Origin: UBA7672 sp965279205
Lineage (GTDB): Bacteria > Pseudomonadota > Alphaproteobacteria > Caulobacterales > Hyphomonadaceae
Assembly (NCBI GenBank): GCA_965279205.1
Contig: OZ257144.1
Span: forward strand, 682,001-746,000
DNA length: 64,000 bases
Direction of reading: 5' to 3'
The translations under genes and the position numbers were made by a program. Below are positions 7,995 to 15,923 of this stretch, in pieces. The notes beneath the pieces are model-generated. The model saw only the letters and a list, made by a program, of their open reading frames with translations, did no database searches and was not told where the DNA came from. Positions within the stretch are counted from its first letter, which is position 1. Each line of letters begins with the position of its first letter.

Positions 7995-8318
7995 TGTCAG
8001 CCTAACCCTTTGCGCTTTTCCGAGATCACGACCGCGCGCCGAAACCGATGGTTCAGATTGATCTCAAGACCGGACATCGGAATGTTCTTCCAACCACGGC
8101 GATACTCCGATCTATCCTAACGTGGGAGGTGGAGCGCGTGCCGCGCCAACGTGGAGCGGTATTGTGGGTTGGAATGTGGGGCAATGTTTGCCAACCAAAA
8201 CCAAGCATTTGATATCCAGTGAAAAAATGCGGTGTGTTGGCGAACGAGACCGGTCGATTTTGGGAGGGCGTCGGCGTTTGCGCTCGCGGGTTGATCGGTG
8301 TGGAGGAATGAAAGCGCG
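7995..8318. other. Gene-free interval
   Basis: About 320 bases follow csoR with no convincing coding frame on either strand; the short frames here lack a ribosome-binding site and family features. Base composition is less GC-rich than in the flanks. I see no RNA gene or strong hairpin. Confidence 0.5.
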
Positions 8319-8633
8319 ATGCCGATTGACAAAGACGTAGCCAGTCGGGGGGGCCTGTCGAGACTGGATTTCGCTCTGAGCTGGCCGATCGCGATTGCGA
8401 TAGCGGTGGTTGGTTCGAGTCTTGGAGGAGTTGTCGGGCTTGTTTCGACTCTGCCTCTGGCCGTAGCGACGGGCGCGATCGCCACAGTCGTTCTAAGGAA
8501 GCCGCGGCCAATGTGGTTGAAAGTTGGCGGGCTTTTCCTGCTATATTTGGTCGCGATCGCGATGACGTGGCTGGCGTTGGGCGTCTTGTTGCCCGCGATC
8601 CGAACCGCACTCGGGCTGGCCCAAAGCGGATGA
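8319..8633 (+). CDS. Small hypothetical membrane protein
   Basis: The protein has 104 residues starting MPIDKDVASRGG at 8319, with GGAGG at 8302-8306; an in-frame GTG at 8298 would add 7 residues. It contains two or three hydrophobic segments (LSWPIAIAIAVVGSSLGGVV, LPLAVATGAIATVVL, LKVGGLFLLYLVAIAMTWLA) separated by short basic loops. I do not recognise the family. It stands alone between csoR and a degraded region and could be an accessory gene. Nothing around it suggests a function. Confidence 0.5.
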   Translation: MPIDKDVASRGGLSRLDFALSWPIAIAIAVVGSSLGGVVGLVSTLPLAVATGAIATVVLRKPRPMWLKVGGLFLLYLVAIAMTWLALGVLLPAIRTALGLAQSG

Positions 8634-8636
8634 CCG

Positions 8637-8906
8637 TCACGTCGGCTGATCGACGCGCTCCCCAAAAATCAATTTGCCCGTTTCATCGTGCGAAAACGAG
8701 CGTTCAACGCTACTCAAAGGTATGAACTCTGCAGCCCTCAAACTGAGGCTTGCGAATACCCGCCTGACCCTCTCAGTAACGCAGATCTTTGTAGTGTCTT
8801 CTGGAAGAAAGAAATCCGACCCATCACAAGTTTCGGGGTCAAAAAAATCTCCGCGCCAGTATCGAAACACGCCGCCTGGCATCGATGCGATTCCGGCCTT
8901 CGTCAT
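8637..8906 (-). pseudogene. Fragment resembling the C-terminus of an Imm11/DUF1629-type immunity protein
   Basis: This 89-residue reading frame (ATG at 8906, or TTG at 8921) has the pattern VFRYWRGDFFDP, CDGSDFF, KICVTERVRRVF, RAAEFIPLSS. From memory this resembles the end of the DUF1629/Imm11-like immunity family, whose members are normally about twice this long; the N-terminal half is missing. Its codons are rich in A/T at third positions (TTT, ACT, AAA, TTG), unlike the neighbouring genes, which suggests transfer. At 8905-9147 the opposite strand turns into GC-rich coding-like sequence, so the 5' part of this gene may have been lost in a rearrangement. Family assignment is tentative. Confidence 0.35.
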
Positions 8907-9147
8907 GACGCCTGACGCCAAGGCGCCGGTGGCCTCGGTGGAATCCTACAAGGCCGTCGCCCCACCGCCTGCGCCGCCGCTGCACGCGTTCACCACCAAC
9001 AAGTACAAGATTGTCGATGGCATCGTTCCGGATCCCAGAACCGGCGTAATTCTCGCCGGGCCCAACGCCAAGATCCCGCCGCCCGCGTCGATGGCGGCGG
9101 CAAACACGCCGGCGCTATCCGGATCGGGAGGAGGCGGCTCGCCGTAG
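8905..9147 (+). pseudogene. Orphan coding-like fragment, C-terminal piece of an unknown protein
   Basis: This frame of 80 codons has native-looking GC-rich third positions and Pro/Ala/Gly-rich ends (VAPPPAPPLHAFTT, KIPPPASMAAANTPALSGSG). The same frame continues upstream to 8674, but there it only mirrors the opposite-strand immunity-like fragment and has poor codon use. No ribosome-binding site precedes the ATG at 8905. The best reading is the 3' remnant of a gene whose front was replaced. No function can be given. Confidence 0.3.
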
Positions 9148-9650
9148 GGGCGCGATGATGACGCGTCTCGCTCGGCGGCCGCCGAAGCAACGGGTTGCAA
9201 GTGCTGGGCACAGTCGCCCATGAACCGATGGCCGGAACGCGAAGCATTGCCGCCGTGACGGGGGCGGCGGCCACTGACCAGAGTTGGCCCAAAACTGCCG
9301 TCCCTGTGGATCGGCGTTAGGCCACAAGCGGATGGGCGCCCTAGCGCGTTGACGCCGTACTTGGGCGACCTCGGCTACCTTACGACCTCACCCTCCTCAA
9401 CGTGCGACATTGCGGTTTGGGAAGGAGCAAAGCCCGACGTTGGGGCCCGGCAGGGGCGTAGGGATCGGAGGTGGATTTCGCTGCGCTCTATCCATTCTAC
9501 CCGACGGCGCCCTGACGCCTCGGAAGGTCAAAGGTCCGTTATTTCATCACCAGGCAATGCGCGGCGCGCTTGCGACTCCGTAAACGGCTAACATAGGTTT
9601 GCCTGCGAGACTCGCCGTGTCGGGACGGCGGTTTGGCGGGGATGGTTGCG
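9148..9650. other. Gene-free interval
   Basis: About 500 bases have no supportable gene. The longest frame (9349-9591, plus strand) has Arg/Ser-rich, family-less sequence and no ribosome-binding site. No tRNA, IS end or long inverted repeat is visible. With the fragments to its left, this looks like a decayed accessory segment. Confidence 0.5.
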
Positions 9651-10706
9651 ATGTTTCGGCACTGGGGAGAGACGGCGCGCGGGCTGGCGGTGACGCTGGG
9701 CGTTGCTGCATCGCTTGCTGTTTTCAGCGGCAGCGCCAGCGCGCAGAATACTGGCAGCGGCGCTGGATCTTGCCCTGACGTCAGCGGCCTTTACGAGCAG
9801 AACGTCATCGTTACGGCCCACGAGGATGGCCTTCACGTTCGCAACATTCTGATGGCCGAGCTTGTTTACGAACCGGTTGGCGCAAATCACTATCAAGCGT
9901 TGAAGCACAGCGGCGGTGCCACCATCTGGCTGCCCGACGACTTCAAGTCCGTTGTTGAAATCGCGGGACCGGGCCGGCTGGTTTTTACAAACTCTCCTGG
10001 CACGCCGCAGGAGACGACCTTTTCAATCAATCGCGTATCGGCTTCACCGGCAGATCTCTCGTGCGGCAAGGCGACCACCGGGCCGATACTCGGCCCCCGC
10101 GCACCCACACCTGCGGCGCCTGCCGGCGACTATGGTGATGGCGGCTACGGCCCCCGCGCGAAAGCTGCGCTTGATGCTGTGCTGGCGCCCAATGCGCCGA
10201 AGGCGAAACAGCTGGCCCCTGCCCTGGACTATGGCGCGGTGAAGGATGGCGGGCCGATGACGGAACAGTCGCGCAAAGATCACGCAGCCGCCCAGCAGGA
10301 ATACGAGAAGGCCAAGAAGCGCCGGATGCACAATTCGCTGAACGACGCCACGAGTTGCATTCGGGTGCTTCCCACCGGCGTTCGCTATGAGTGGGGGATC
10401 GAGGGGCGATTCCGCCTGCTCAACACCTGCGGCTATCCCGTGTCGGTATCGTGGTGCGCAAACAAGGACGAGTGCGAAAACAACCGGGGCGGCCTCTGGA
10501 ACATCTATCCCGGACGGAGCTGGCCGATCTATGGGGGCGACGCCACCAACCCATACATCCAGCTTGGCGCCTGCAAGGAAGGCGACGCAAAGCAGCCTCT
10601 GCCGCCAGACGCCGATATTTCCAAAGCAGGCGGCATTAGCGAGGCGCGCCAACTGCCCGTACCGTCCCCGGGTGTGGGGCTGCTGCCAAGCCATCGTTGC
10701 GATTGA
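9651..10706 (+). CDS. Secreted protein of unknown function (cysteine-bearing)
   Basis: I chose ATG 9651 because GGCGGGG lies about 9 bases upstream; ATG 9642 and TTG 9633 are alternatives. The product has 351 residues with a signal peptide (hydrophobic core LAVTLGVAASLAVFSGSASA, cleavage before QNTGS). A first domain of about 110 residues begins at CPDVSGLYEQ. A low-complexity Pro/Ala/Gly stretch and a charged helix (QQEYEKAKKRRMHNS) follow, then a compact C-terminal domain with several Cys (TSCIRVLP, LLNTCGYPVSVSWC, DECENN, LGACKEGD) that resembles a small periplasmic beta-sandwich. I do not recognise a family. The next gene starts 11 bases later and is also exported, so the two are probably one unit. 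Confidence 0.6.
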   Translation: MFRHWGETARGLAVTLGVAASLAVFSGSASAQNTGSGAGSCPDVSGLYEQNVIVTAHEDGLHVRNILMAELVYEPVGANHYQALKHSGGATIWLPDDFKSVVEIAGPGRLVFTNSPGTPQETTFSINRVSASPADLSCGKATTGPILGPRAPTPAAPAGDYGDGGYGPRAKAALDAVLAPNAPKAKQLAPALDYGAVKDGGPMTEQSRKDHAAAQQEYEKAKKRRMHNSLNDATSCIRVLPTGVRYEWGIEGRFRLLNTCGYPVSVSWCANKDECENNRGGLWNIYPGRSWPIYGGDATNPYIQLGACKEGDAKQPLPPDADISKAGGISEARQLPVPSPGVGLLPSHRCD

Positions 10707-10717
10707 GGAAGCCGATG

Positions 10718-11386
10718 ATGAGCCATCAGTTCAAGACATTCGTCGCAGTCGCGTTTGCAGCTATGACGATTCTGGCCGCGCCCGCATCCGCGCAGCAGGC
10801 GGGCGTGAAGTCGGCGACGCCGCAGCAGAAGGATGCGTGGGGCGAGGACATCGTGCGCTACTGCGCGGCGCAGATTCAGACGTTCAATCGCGAAGAAGCG
10901 AAGCGCTTCAATGAAGCGCGCCAACACATCGGCGAAGTGCTGGAGGATGCCCTGGTTGACAACTGGGGAGCGCCGAAATCCTACGGAACGCTGGAGGTGT
11001 ATCTGCGCAACGCCGCGACCATGCGGAAGAACTACGCCCAGAGCGTGAAGAATGGCGCCAGCGCCGCTGCCTTGGCAGACGACCGCTGGAAAATGGCGAA
11101 GTATGACGCCAATGCTTGCATTGCGGGCCGGGCGATGTACCTGCTCGGCGGCGCGCGGGAGACGGTGACGGTGTGGAACAAGTCGCCGGACACCGTGTCT
11201 CTCTGGCTGAACAACGCGGCGCTGGTCTGCACAGCAAAGCCGGGACAGTTCTGCAATGTGTCGGTTCCGACAGGGGCGCCAGCCAACATCATCGGCGAGG
11301 TTGGCGGCGCGGTTAAGTACGGGCCATTCGGGTTCGATCCGGTCGGCGATGGTGCACGGACGTTCACGTTCGGCGATCAGCGGTGA
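10718..11386 (+). CDS. Secreted protein of unknown function, partner of the preceding gene
   Basis: ATG 10718 has GAGGAA seven bases upstream (10715 is also possible). The product has 222 residues with a signal peptide ending APASAQQ. The first half is helical (DIVRYCAAQIQTFNREEAKR, then a Lys/Ala-rich helix around TMRKNYAQSVKNG). The last 75 residues (ETVTVWNKSPDTVSLWLNNA, CTAKPGQFCNVSVPTGAPAN) look like a beta domain with paired Cys. The C-terminal domains of both genes have a similar feel (short strands, Trp and Cys), which may mean a shared fold. Function unknown. Confidence 0.6.
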   Translation: MSHQFKTFVAVAFAAMTILAAPASAQQAGVKSATPQQKDAWGEDIVRYCAAQIQTFNREEAKRFNEARQHIGEVLEDALVDNWGAPKSYGTLEVYLRNAATMRKNYAQSVKNGASAAALADDRWKMAKYDANACIAGRAMYLLGGARETVTVWNKSPDTVSLWLNNAALVCTAKPGQFCNVSVPTGAPANIIGEVGGAVKYGPFGFDPVGDGARTFTFGDQR

Positions 11387-11727
11387 CCTCTCATACTTAC
11401 AGCTGAAGCCGCTACGGCGTCGTAAATTCGTCTGACTAAGCTTCCTTGGACGACCGCTTTGAGGCGATTTGCGGCCGCTGTCGCCAACAGTCCGCAATGA
11501 CAGGAACGCGCTCAACATCTGACGCCCAGCGAAGAGGTTCGGACAAGTCAGTGGGCAACGCTTATACGACCGCCGAGTCACACGATGCGATCGGCCGTTG
11601 GCAGCCCATCGGGTTGTTGGCATTTTTGTTGGTATCAGCGAGAGCTCGATTGCTGGAATCCCTGCGGCACAGGCCCGTCGGACGACATTATTCGTCCACT
11701 TCTGGCACCAAGGCTCTTCGGTCGGCC
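11387..11727. other. Gene-free interval
   Basis: About 340 bases separate the secreted pair from the minus-strand arabinose locus. The plus-strand frame running from 11446 into the locus is a mirror of the reductase gene. I see no RNA gene and no clear terminator. Confidence 0.5.
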
Positions 11728-12531
11728 TTAGAGCTTTGTCTTGTGAAAGACGAAGCTGGGAACGGACCGGATCACCATCATGATCATGCGCCAGATGCTG
11801 GGGGCATACTGTACCGGTCCGCCCTTATCGGCGGCGCGGCGCAGGATCTTGCCGATCGTGTCGGGCTTGGCCCACAACGGGCCGCCTTTCTTGAGTCCAT
11901 CCGTCATCGGCGTGTCGATGAAGCCGGGTTTTACCGCGACAGCGCGCGCGCCGGTTTTCGCCAGCGAGTGGGCGAGACCCTGCACGTAGAGCGCGATGCC
12001 GCCCTTGGCGGCGCCGTAGGCATAGTTGGACTGGCGTCCGCGATCGCCCGCGACGGATGAGACAGCAATCAGCGATCCCCTCTTTTGTTCGCGGAAGATA
12101 TTGGCGGCGGCTTCGCACCACTGAACAGCAGTCGAGAAGTTGGACGAGACGATGCGCGCAAGTTCAGCTGGATCAGCGGAAGCTTTTTCCTGCGTGCCGA
12201 GATAGCCATAGATCAGCTGCACATGATCGAGGCCGCCAAGGCGTTGCTTCCACTCAGCCATCAGCTGGGGCGCATTGCCTGCGGCAGCTTCGAGATCGAG
12301 CGCCACGGCTTCCACCTGCACCGCGCCGCGCATGCGCAGGTCGTCGGCGATCACTTTCAGCCGCTCGGCATTGCGGGCGACGAGGAGAAGCGCGGCCCCT
12401 TCGGCGGCGTAGACGCGCGCGGTCGCCATCGCGACGGCAGAAAGCGCGCCAAGAATGACGACGCGATTCGAGGGCGCCGCGGTCTTCACCGCCGCCTGCG
12501 CCGGGGCAGGAGTTGCCGATCCATCCATCAT
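11728..12531 (-). CDS. dprE2: SDR reductase, DprE2-like (decaprenylphospho-2-keto-pentose reductase)
   Basis: The protein has 267 residues starting MMDGSATP at 12531; the ATGA overlap with the upstream oxidase stop fixes the start. It has a short-chain dehydrogenase fold: a modified dinucleotide-binding loop (RVVILGALSAVAMATARVYA, in place of the usual GxxxGxG), LDLEA, the catalytic Ser in IAVSSVAGDRG, and YAYGAAKGG with the YxxxK pair. The divergent nucleotide loop and the C-terminal membrane-facing segment match the Rv3791 (DprE2) subfamily. With the FAD enzyme upstream it should epimerise polyprenyl-phosphoryl ribose to polyprenyl-phosphoryl arabinose. The substrate is inferred from the neighbours. 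Confidence 0.82.
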   Translation of the reverse strand: MMDGSATPAPAQAAVKTAAPSNRVVILGALSAVAMATARVYAAEGAALLLVARNAERLKVIADDLRMRGAVQVEAVALDLEAAAGNAPQLMAEWKQRLGGLDHVQLIYGYLGTQEKASADPAELARIVSSNFSTAVQWCEAAANIFREQKRGSLIAVSSVAGDRGRQSNYAYGAAKGGIALYVQGLAHSLAKTGARAVAVKPGFIDTPMTDGLKKGGPLWAKPDTIGKILRRAADKGGPVQYAPSIWRMIMMVIRSVPSFVFHKTKL

Positions 12532-13856
12532 GACGACACACGTCTCCAGAAAGCCGAGGAAAGGCCGGGGTCCACATGCGCAGAAAAAGCCTGCCACTTT
12601 GGAAACCCGGCCTGGAACATTTGTGCGGATATCCGGCCGTCCTTCGCCGGATAGAGGCGCCCGCCTGCCTCTGCGACGATCCGGTCGAGATCGGCCATGA
12701 GTTTCAGCGTCCGTTCGCCCTGATTGCGGAAATCGAGCGCCAGCGTCGTTCCTTCCATGGGGAAGGAGAGAAGGCCGACCGGTTTGTTGGCGCCGAAATC
12801 CTTCAGCACGGCGAGGAAGGAGGCCTGGCCGGATTTTGAAATCGCCTTTAGCAGGCCGATCGTGCCCTCGCGCGCCGTGCGCGGCGGCAGCACACACTGA
12901 TACTGGTAGAAGCCCTTCGAGCCGTAGAGCCGGTTGAAATCGGCGATCCCGTCCAGCGGATAGAGGAAAGGTTCGTAGTGCGAATGATACCTGCCCGCGC
13001 GCGCCGTCTTCAGCGCATTGCGCAGCGTGTTGAAGGCGCGGACCGAAAGATTGTTCAGCGTGAAGGTCGGCGCATCCATCGGCACCTTGGCCTTTGGCGC
13101 CTCGCGGTGCGGCGTGAGGCCGCCCGTGTTCGACCAGTTCGCGACGGAAAGGATGCCGCGTCCGAGGCTCGATCCGCCGGCGACGCAGTCGATCCACGCC
13201 ATGGTGTGTTCGAACTTGTCCTTCCGCTCGGCGGTCAGGTCGAAATACTCGCCGACATTGCGGAAGGCGATGTCTTCGGCGTCAAGAAAGGACGAGCGGA
13301 TCGACGTTGCCTGGAACTCGACCCATTCGATGATGCCGGTAAGACCGAGCCCGCCGACCGTCGCATGAAACAGCGGGTTGCCCGGTGCGAGTTCGTGTGA
13401 CGAACCATCGGTGCGCCAGAGCTTCAAGCGCGTCACGGATGCGCCGAACGTGCCTGCCGCATGATGGTTCTTGCCATGGACGTCGTTTGCAACTGCGCCA
13501 CCGAGCGTGGCGAAGCGCGTGCCCGGCGTCGTCGGCACGAAGAAGCCAAGCGGCACGAGGAATTGCAGGCACTGCGACAACGAGACGCCGGCTTCCGCGC
13601 GCATGATGCCGGCATCGCGGTCGAACGTGATCAGACGGTCGAGGCCCGTCATGTCGAGGATGCGGCCATCCGGATTGAGGTTGCTGTCGCCATAGGAGCG
13701 GCGCAGGCCGATGGCGAGGCCAGGGCGGTCGGCGGACAGACCGGAGAGTAGCGGCCTGATCTCGTCGGCGAAGGCCGGCCGCGCCACAAGGTGTTTGGCC
13801 CGAACCACCCGCCCGAAGGAGGTCAGTGCATCATCGGGATGAAACGAGGCGGTCAT
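12528..13856 (-). CDS. dprE1: FAD-dependent oxidase, DprE1-like (decaprenylphosphoryl-ribose 2'-oxidase)
   Basis: The start is set at 13856 (MTASFHPDDALTSFGR), 4 bases after the upstream gtrA-like stop; the protein has 442 residues, close to the usual 460. The FAD domain has SYGDSN (54-59), TPGTRFATLGGAVAND and HGKNHH (127-132), all marks of DprE1. The C-terminal substrate domain aligns by eye with the mycobacterial enzyme (GGRLYPAKDGRISAQMF; K405 corresponds to K418). The Cys that benzothiazinones attack in M. tuberculosis (C387) is Ala here (A373, in GTTLALDF). It oxidises the 2'-OH of polyprenyl-phosphoryl ribose, and DprE2 then completes epimerisation. Confidence 0.88.
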   Translation of the reverse strand: MTASFHPDDALTSFGRVVRAKHLVARPAFADEIRPLLSGLSADRPGLAIGLRRSYGDSNLNPDGRILDMTGLDRLITFDRDAGIMRAEAGVSLSQCLQFLVPLGFFVPTTPGTRFATLGGAVANDVHGKNHHAAGTFGASVTRLKLWRTDGSSHELAPGNPLFHATVGGLGLTGIIEWVEFQATSIRSSFLDAEDIAFRNVGEYFDLTAERKDKFEHTMAWIDCVAGGSSLGRGILSVANWSNTGGLTPHREAPKAKVPMDAPTFTLNNLSVRAFNTLRNALKTARAGRYHSHYEPFLYPLDGIADFNRLYGSKGFYQYQCVLPPRTAREGTIGLLKAISKSGQASFLAVLKDFGANKPVGLLSFPMEGTTLALDFRNQGERTLKLMADLDRIVAEAGGRLYPAKDGRISAQMFQAGFPKWQAFSAHVDPGLSSAFWRRVSS

Positions 13857-13860
13857 GCGC

Positions 13861-14286
13861 CTACCGGAACGTATAGAATTTGTGCAGGAAGTAGCTGGTG
13901 AAGGCGGGCACGCCAACACCGACAATGTGCGCCAGCTCGAGCGGCTGGAAGGTCCACCCGATCAGCGGCAGGAACCAGTTCGCCAGCACCACCGAGATAG
14001 CCCAGGCGAGGGCGCCGCCAAGAATGTTGACTTGAGTGAAGCGGATGATGCGGCGGCGCAGGGGCGTGCCGGGGTTGCCGAAGATCACGCGCTGGAACAG
14101 CAGGAACGCCACTACCATGCCGACGATCCAGGCCAGCGGCACGGCCCATTCGAACGGCATGAGAAAGTTGAGCAGATAGCGCGATACGAGGTTCGCGATT
14201 GCCGCGATCGAGCCCGTCGCGACAAAGCGGATGAACTCAACGAGGCCTGCGCCGCGCCGGGGCGTATCGGACGTCATGGCCGTCAT
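13861..14286 (-). CDS. GtrA-family membrane protein
   Basis: This 141-residue protein has four hydrophobic helices; the GtrA pattern is clear in EFIRFVATGSIAAIANLVSR at the N-terminus and FTSYFLHKFYTFR at the C-terminus. GtrA proteins are proposed to flip or aid transfer of polyprenyl-linked sugars. Its position between the prenyltransferase and dprE1 fits a role in moving polyprenyl-phosphoryl arabinose across the inner membrane, as proposed for Rv3789 beside dprE1 in mycobacteria. The start overlaps the upstream stop by 4 bases; ATG 14277 is an alternative. Confidence 0.85.
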   Translation of the reverse strand: MTAMTSDTPRRGAGLVEFIRFVATGSIAAIANLVSRYLLNFLMPFEWAVPLAWIVGMVVAFLLFQRVIFGNPGTPLRRRIIRFTQVNILGGALAWAISVVLANWFLPLIGWTFQPLELAHIVGVGVPAFTSYFLHKFYTFR

Positions 14287-15818
14287 TGAACCGCCGCGAG
14301 GGCTTGTTCAAGTCCGGGCAGGCCGAACACAGCGGCGAAGAATGCGGCTGCCAGAATAACGCCCATGACAAGGCTCTGCTTGTCGCGCACGGCGAACACA
14401 ACCGGATCGTCGTCAAGCTCGGCCCGGTTGGCCAGCAACCAGACGCGCATCAGCCACAGCCCCAGGATCATCGGAGCAAGCCAAAGGGCTTCCGGAAAGA
14501 TGAACTGGCCCGACGGCCAGGCCGAGTCGATGAGATAGAGCACCAGGATCAAGGGCGAGGCGACGGCCGAGGCAAGGCCAAGGCCCAGCGTCAGCGGTGC
14601 ATCCTCGGCGCGATAGCCGCGGTTGGCGATACGCGTCTCGCCGGCGGCGGCCTTGCGCACCACTTCGACGTGGCGCTTGGCGATCGACAGCGAAAGGAAG
14701 AGGAACATCGAGAAGACGAGCAGCCATTGTGTGACCGGCACATCTGCGAGGACGCCGCCCATGATTAGGCGCAGCGTATAAAGGAAGCCCAGCACCATCG
14801 CATCCAGCATCGGCACACGCTTCAGCGCCAGCGAGTAGGACAGGGTGATGACGAGATAGACCAGCATCAGCGCCGCGAACGGCACGGAGATGAAGGCGCC
14901 CGCGACAAAGCCCGAAATGATCAGCAGTGGCGCGGCGGCAAAACCCTGCCACAGCTTGATGCGGCCGGAGGCGAAGGGCCGCCTGTTCTTGGAGTGGTGA
15001 TTGCGGTCTGCTTTTAGGTCGAGCAGGTCGTTGACGATGTAGGTGCCCGACGCCATGACGCCGAGCGCCACGAAGGCCAGGGCGCCCTTGATGAAAACCT
15101 CGGCCGCGAATTCGGTGGCAAGAACCGGCGCTACGAACAGCAGCGCGTTCTTGGCCCACTGGTGCATGCGCAGCGCCTTGCGCCAGGCGCCGAGGCCGGC
15201 CTTGGGACGCTCGAACGAGCGCACCACCGGCACCTTCATCTGTTCGATGCGGCGCTTGCGCGTCTCGCCGCCATCAACATGCGAGGCCGCAGTCGAAACT
15301 TTCCAGACCTTGAAGTCTGCGGGACTGTCGCCGAGGTATTCGAAACCGCCAGGAAGCTCTTTCGTGAGCAAGCGGGCCTTGGCGGACGCCTTGTTGTTGG
15401 TGACGCCGTCGCTGCCGATGGCGCGGTCAAAGATCCCGAAGCGCGCGGCGGCCTGATCGGCGACAACCTGATCAGCGGCTGTGACCAACCACACAGGGCG
15501 GCCAGCGGCCTTCGCTTCGCGGCAATAGGCTAGCACGTCCTGGTTCACGGGCATCGATCCGACGTCGATGTCGGCGCCGCGCTGCAGGCGGGCCTTCACC
15601 TTGGCGATGGCGAAGGGAAGTTGCACGAGCTGCAGCAGAGTCCACATCGGGCGCGTCCGCGCCCATGCGCTGACGGATTCAAACAGCGTGTCAGTCAGAA
15701 GAAGGCTGCCGTCGAGATCGACGACCAGCGGCAGCGGCGACGTCCGGTCATTTGCTGGCGTATCCGCGCCTTCGGAAGGTTCGCGGCGCTTGGCGTTGGC
15801 GTCGGCAATGCTGGTCAC
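14283..15818 (-). CDS. HAD phosphatase - UbiA prenyltransferase fusion (polyprenyl-phosphate phosphoribosyltransferase)
   Basis: GTG at 15818 is preceded by AGGGGA, giving 511 residues; an upstream in-frame GTG at 15857 has poorer support. Residues about 28-200 form a HAD hydrolase with DLDGS (34-38), LVTAAD (111-116) and GDSPAD (163-168). Residues about 205-511 are a multi-helix UbiA-type transferase with the metal-binding NDLLDLKAD (263-271) followed by RNHHSKNRRPFASG, as in the Rv3806c-like decaprenyl-phosphate phosphoribosyltransferases. The fusion could both attach ribose-5-phosphate from PRPP to polyprenyl phosphate and remove the 5-phosphate, steps done by separate proteins in mycobacteria. 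It is the first gene of the run gtrA-dprE1-dprE2. Confidence 0.85.
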   Translation of the reverse strand: MTSIADANAKRREPSEGADTPANDRTSPLPLVVDLDGSLLLTDTLFESVSAWARTRPMWTLLQLVQLPFAIAKVKARLQRGADIDVGSMPVNQDVLAYCREAKAAGRPVWLVTAADQVVADQAAARFGIFDRAIGSDGVTNNKASAKARLLTKELPGGFEYLGDSPADFKVWKVSTAASHVDGGETRKRRIEQMKVPVVRSFERPKAGLGAWRKALRMHQWAKNALLFVAPVLATEFAAEVFIKGALAFVALGVMASGTYIVNDLLDLKADRNHHSKNRRPFASGRIKLWQGFAAAPLLIISGFVAGAFISVPFAALMLVYLVITLSYSLALKRVPMLDAMVLGFLYTLRLIMGGVLADVPVTQWLLVFSMFLFLSLSIAKRHVEVVRKAAAGETRIANRGYRAEDAPLTLGLGLASAVASPLILVLYLIDSAWPSGQFIFPEALWLAPMILGLWLMRVWLLANRAELDDDPVVFAVRDKQSLVMGVILAAAFFAAVFGLPGLEQALAAVQ

Positions 15819-15923
15819 GGCGAAGTCCCCTGTGAGGCGCAATGGATCGGGACACACGTGTCCATGCGCGATCTCGCAATATCCAAGCCAGACTAGCGCG
15901 GCAGGGTTAACGCGCGCTGGCGG

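Noticed and set aside
9349..9591. 80-codon plus-strand frame in the gap
   Set aside because: No ribosome-binding site, Arg/Ser-rich composition and no family pattern.
11728..13197. A 489-codon open frame that seems to extend the DprE2-like reductase upstream
   Set aside because: Its first 222 codons are an out-of-frame reading of dprE1; the reductase starts at 12531 with an ATGA overlap.
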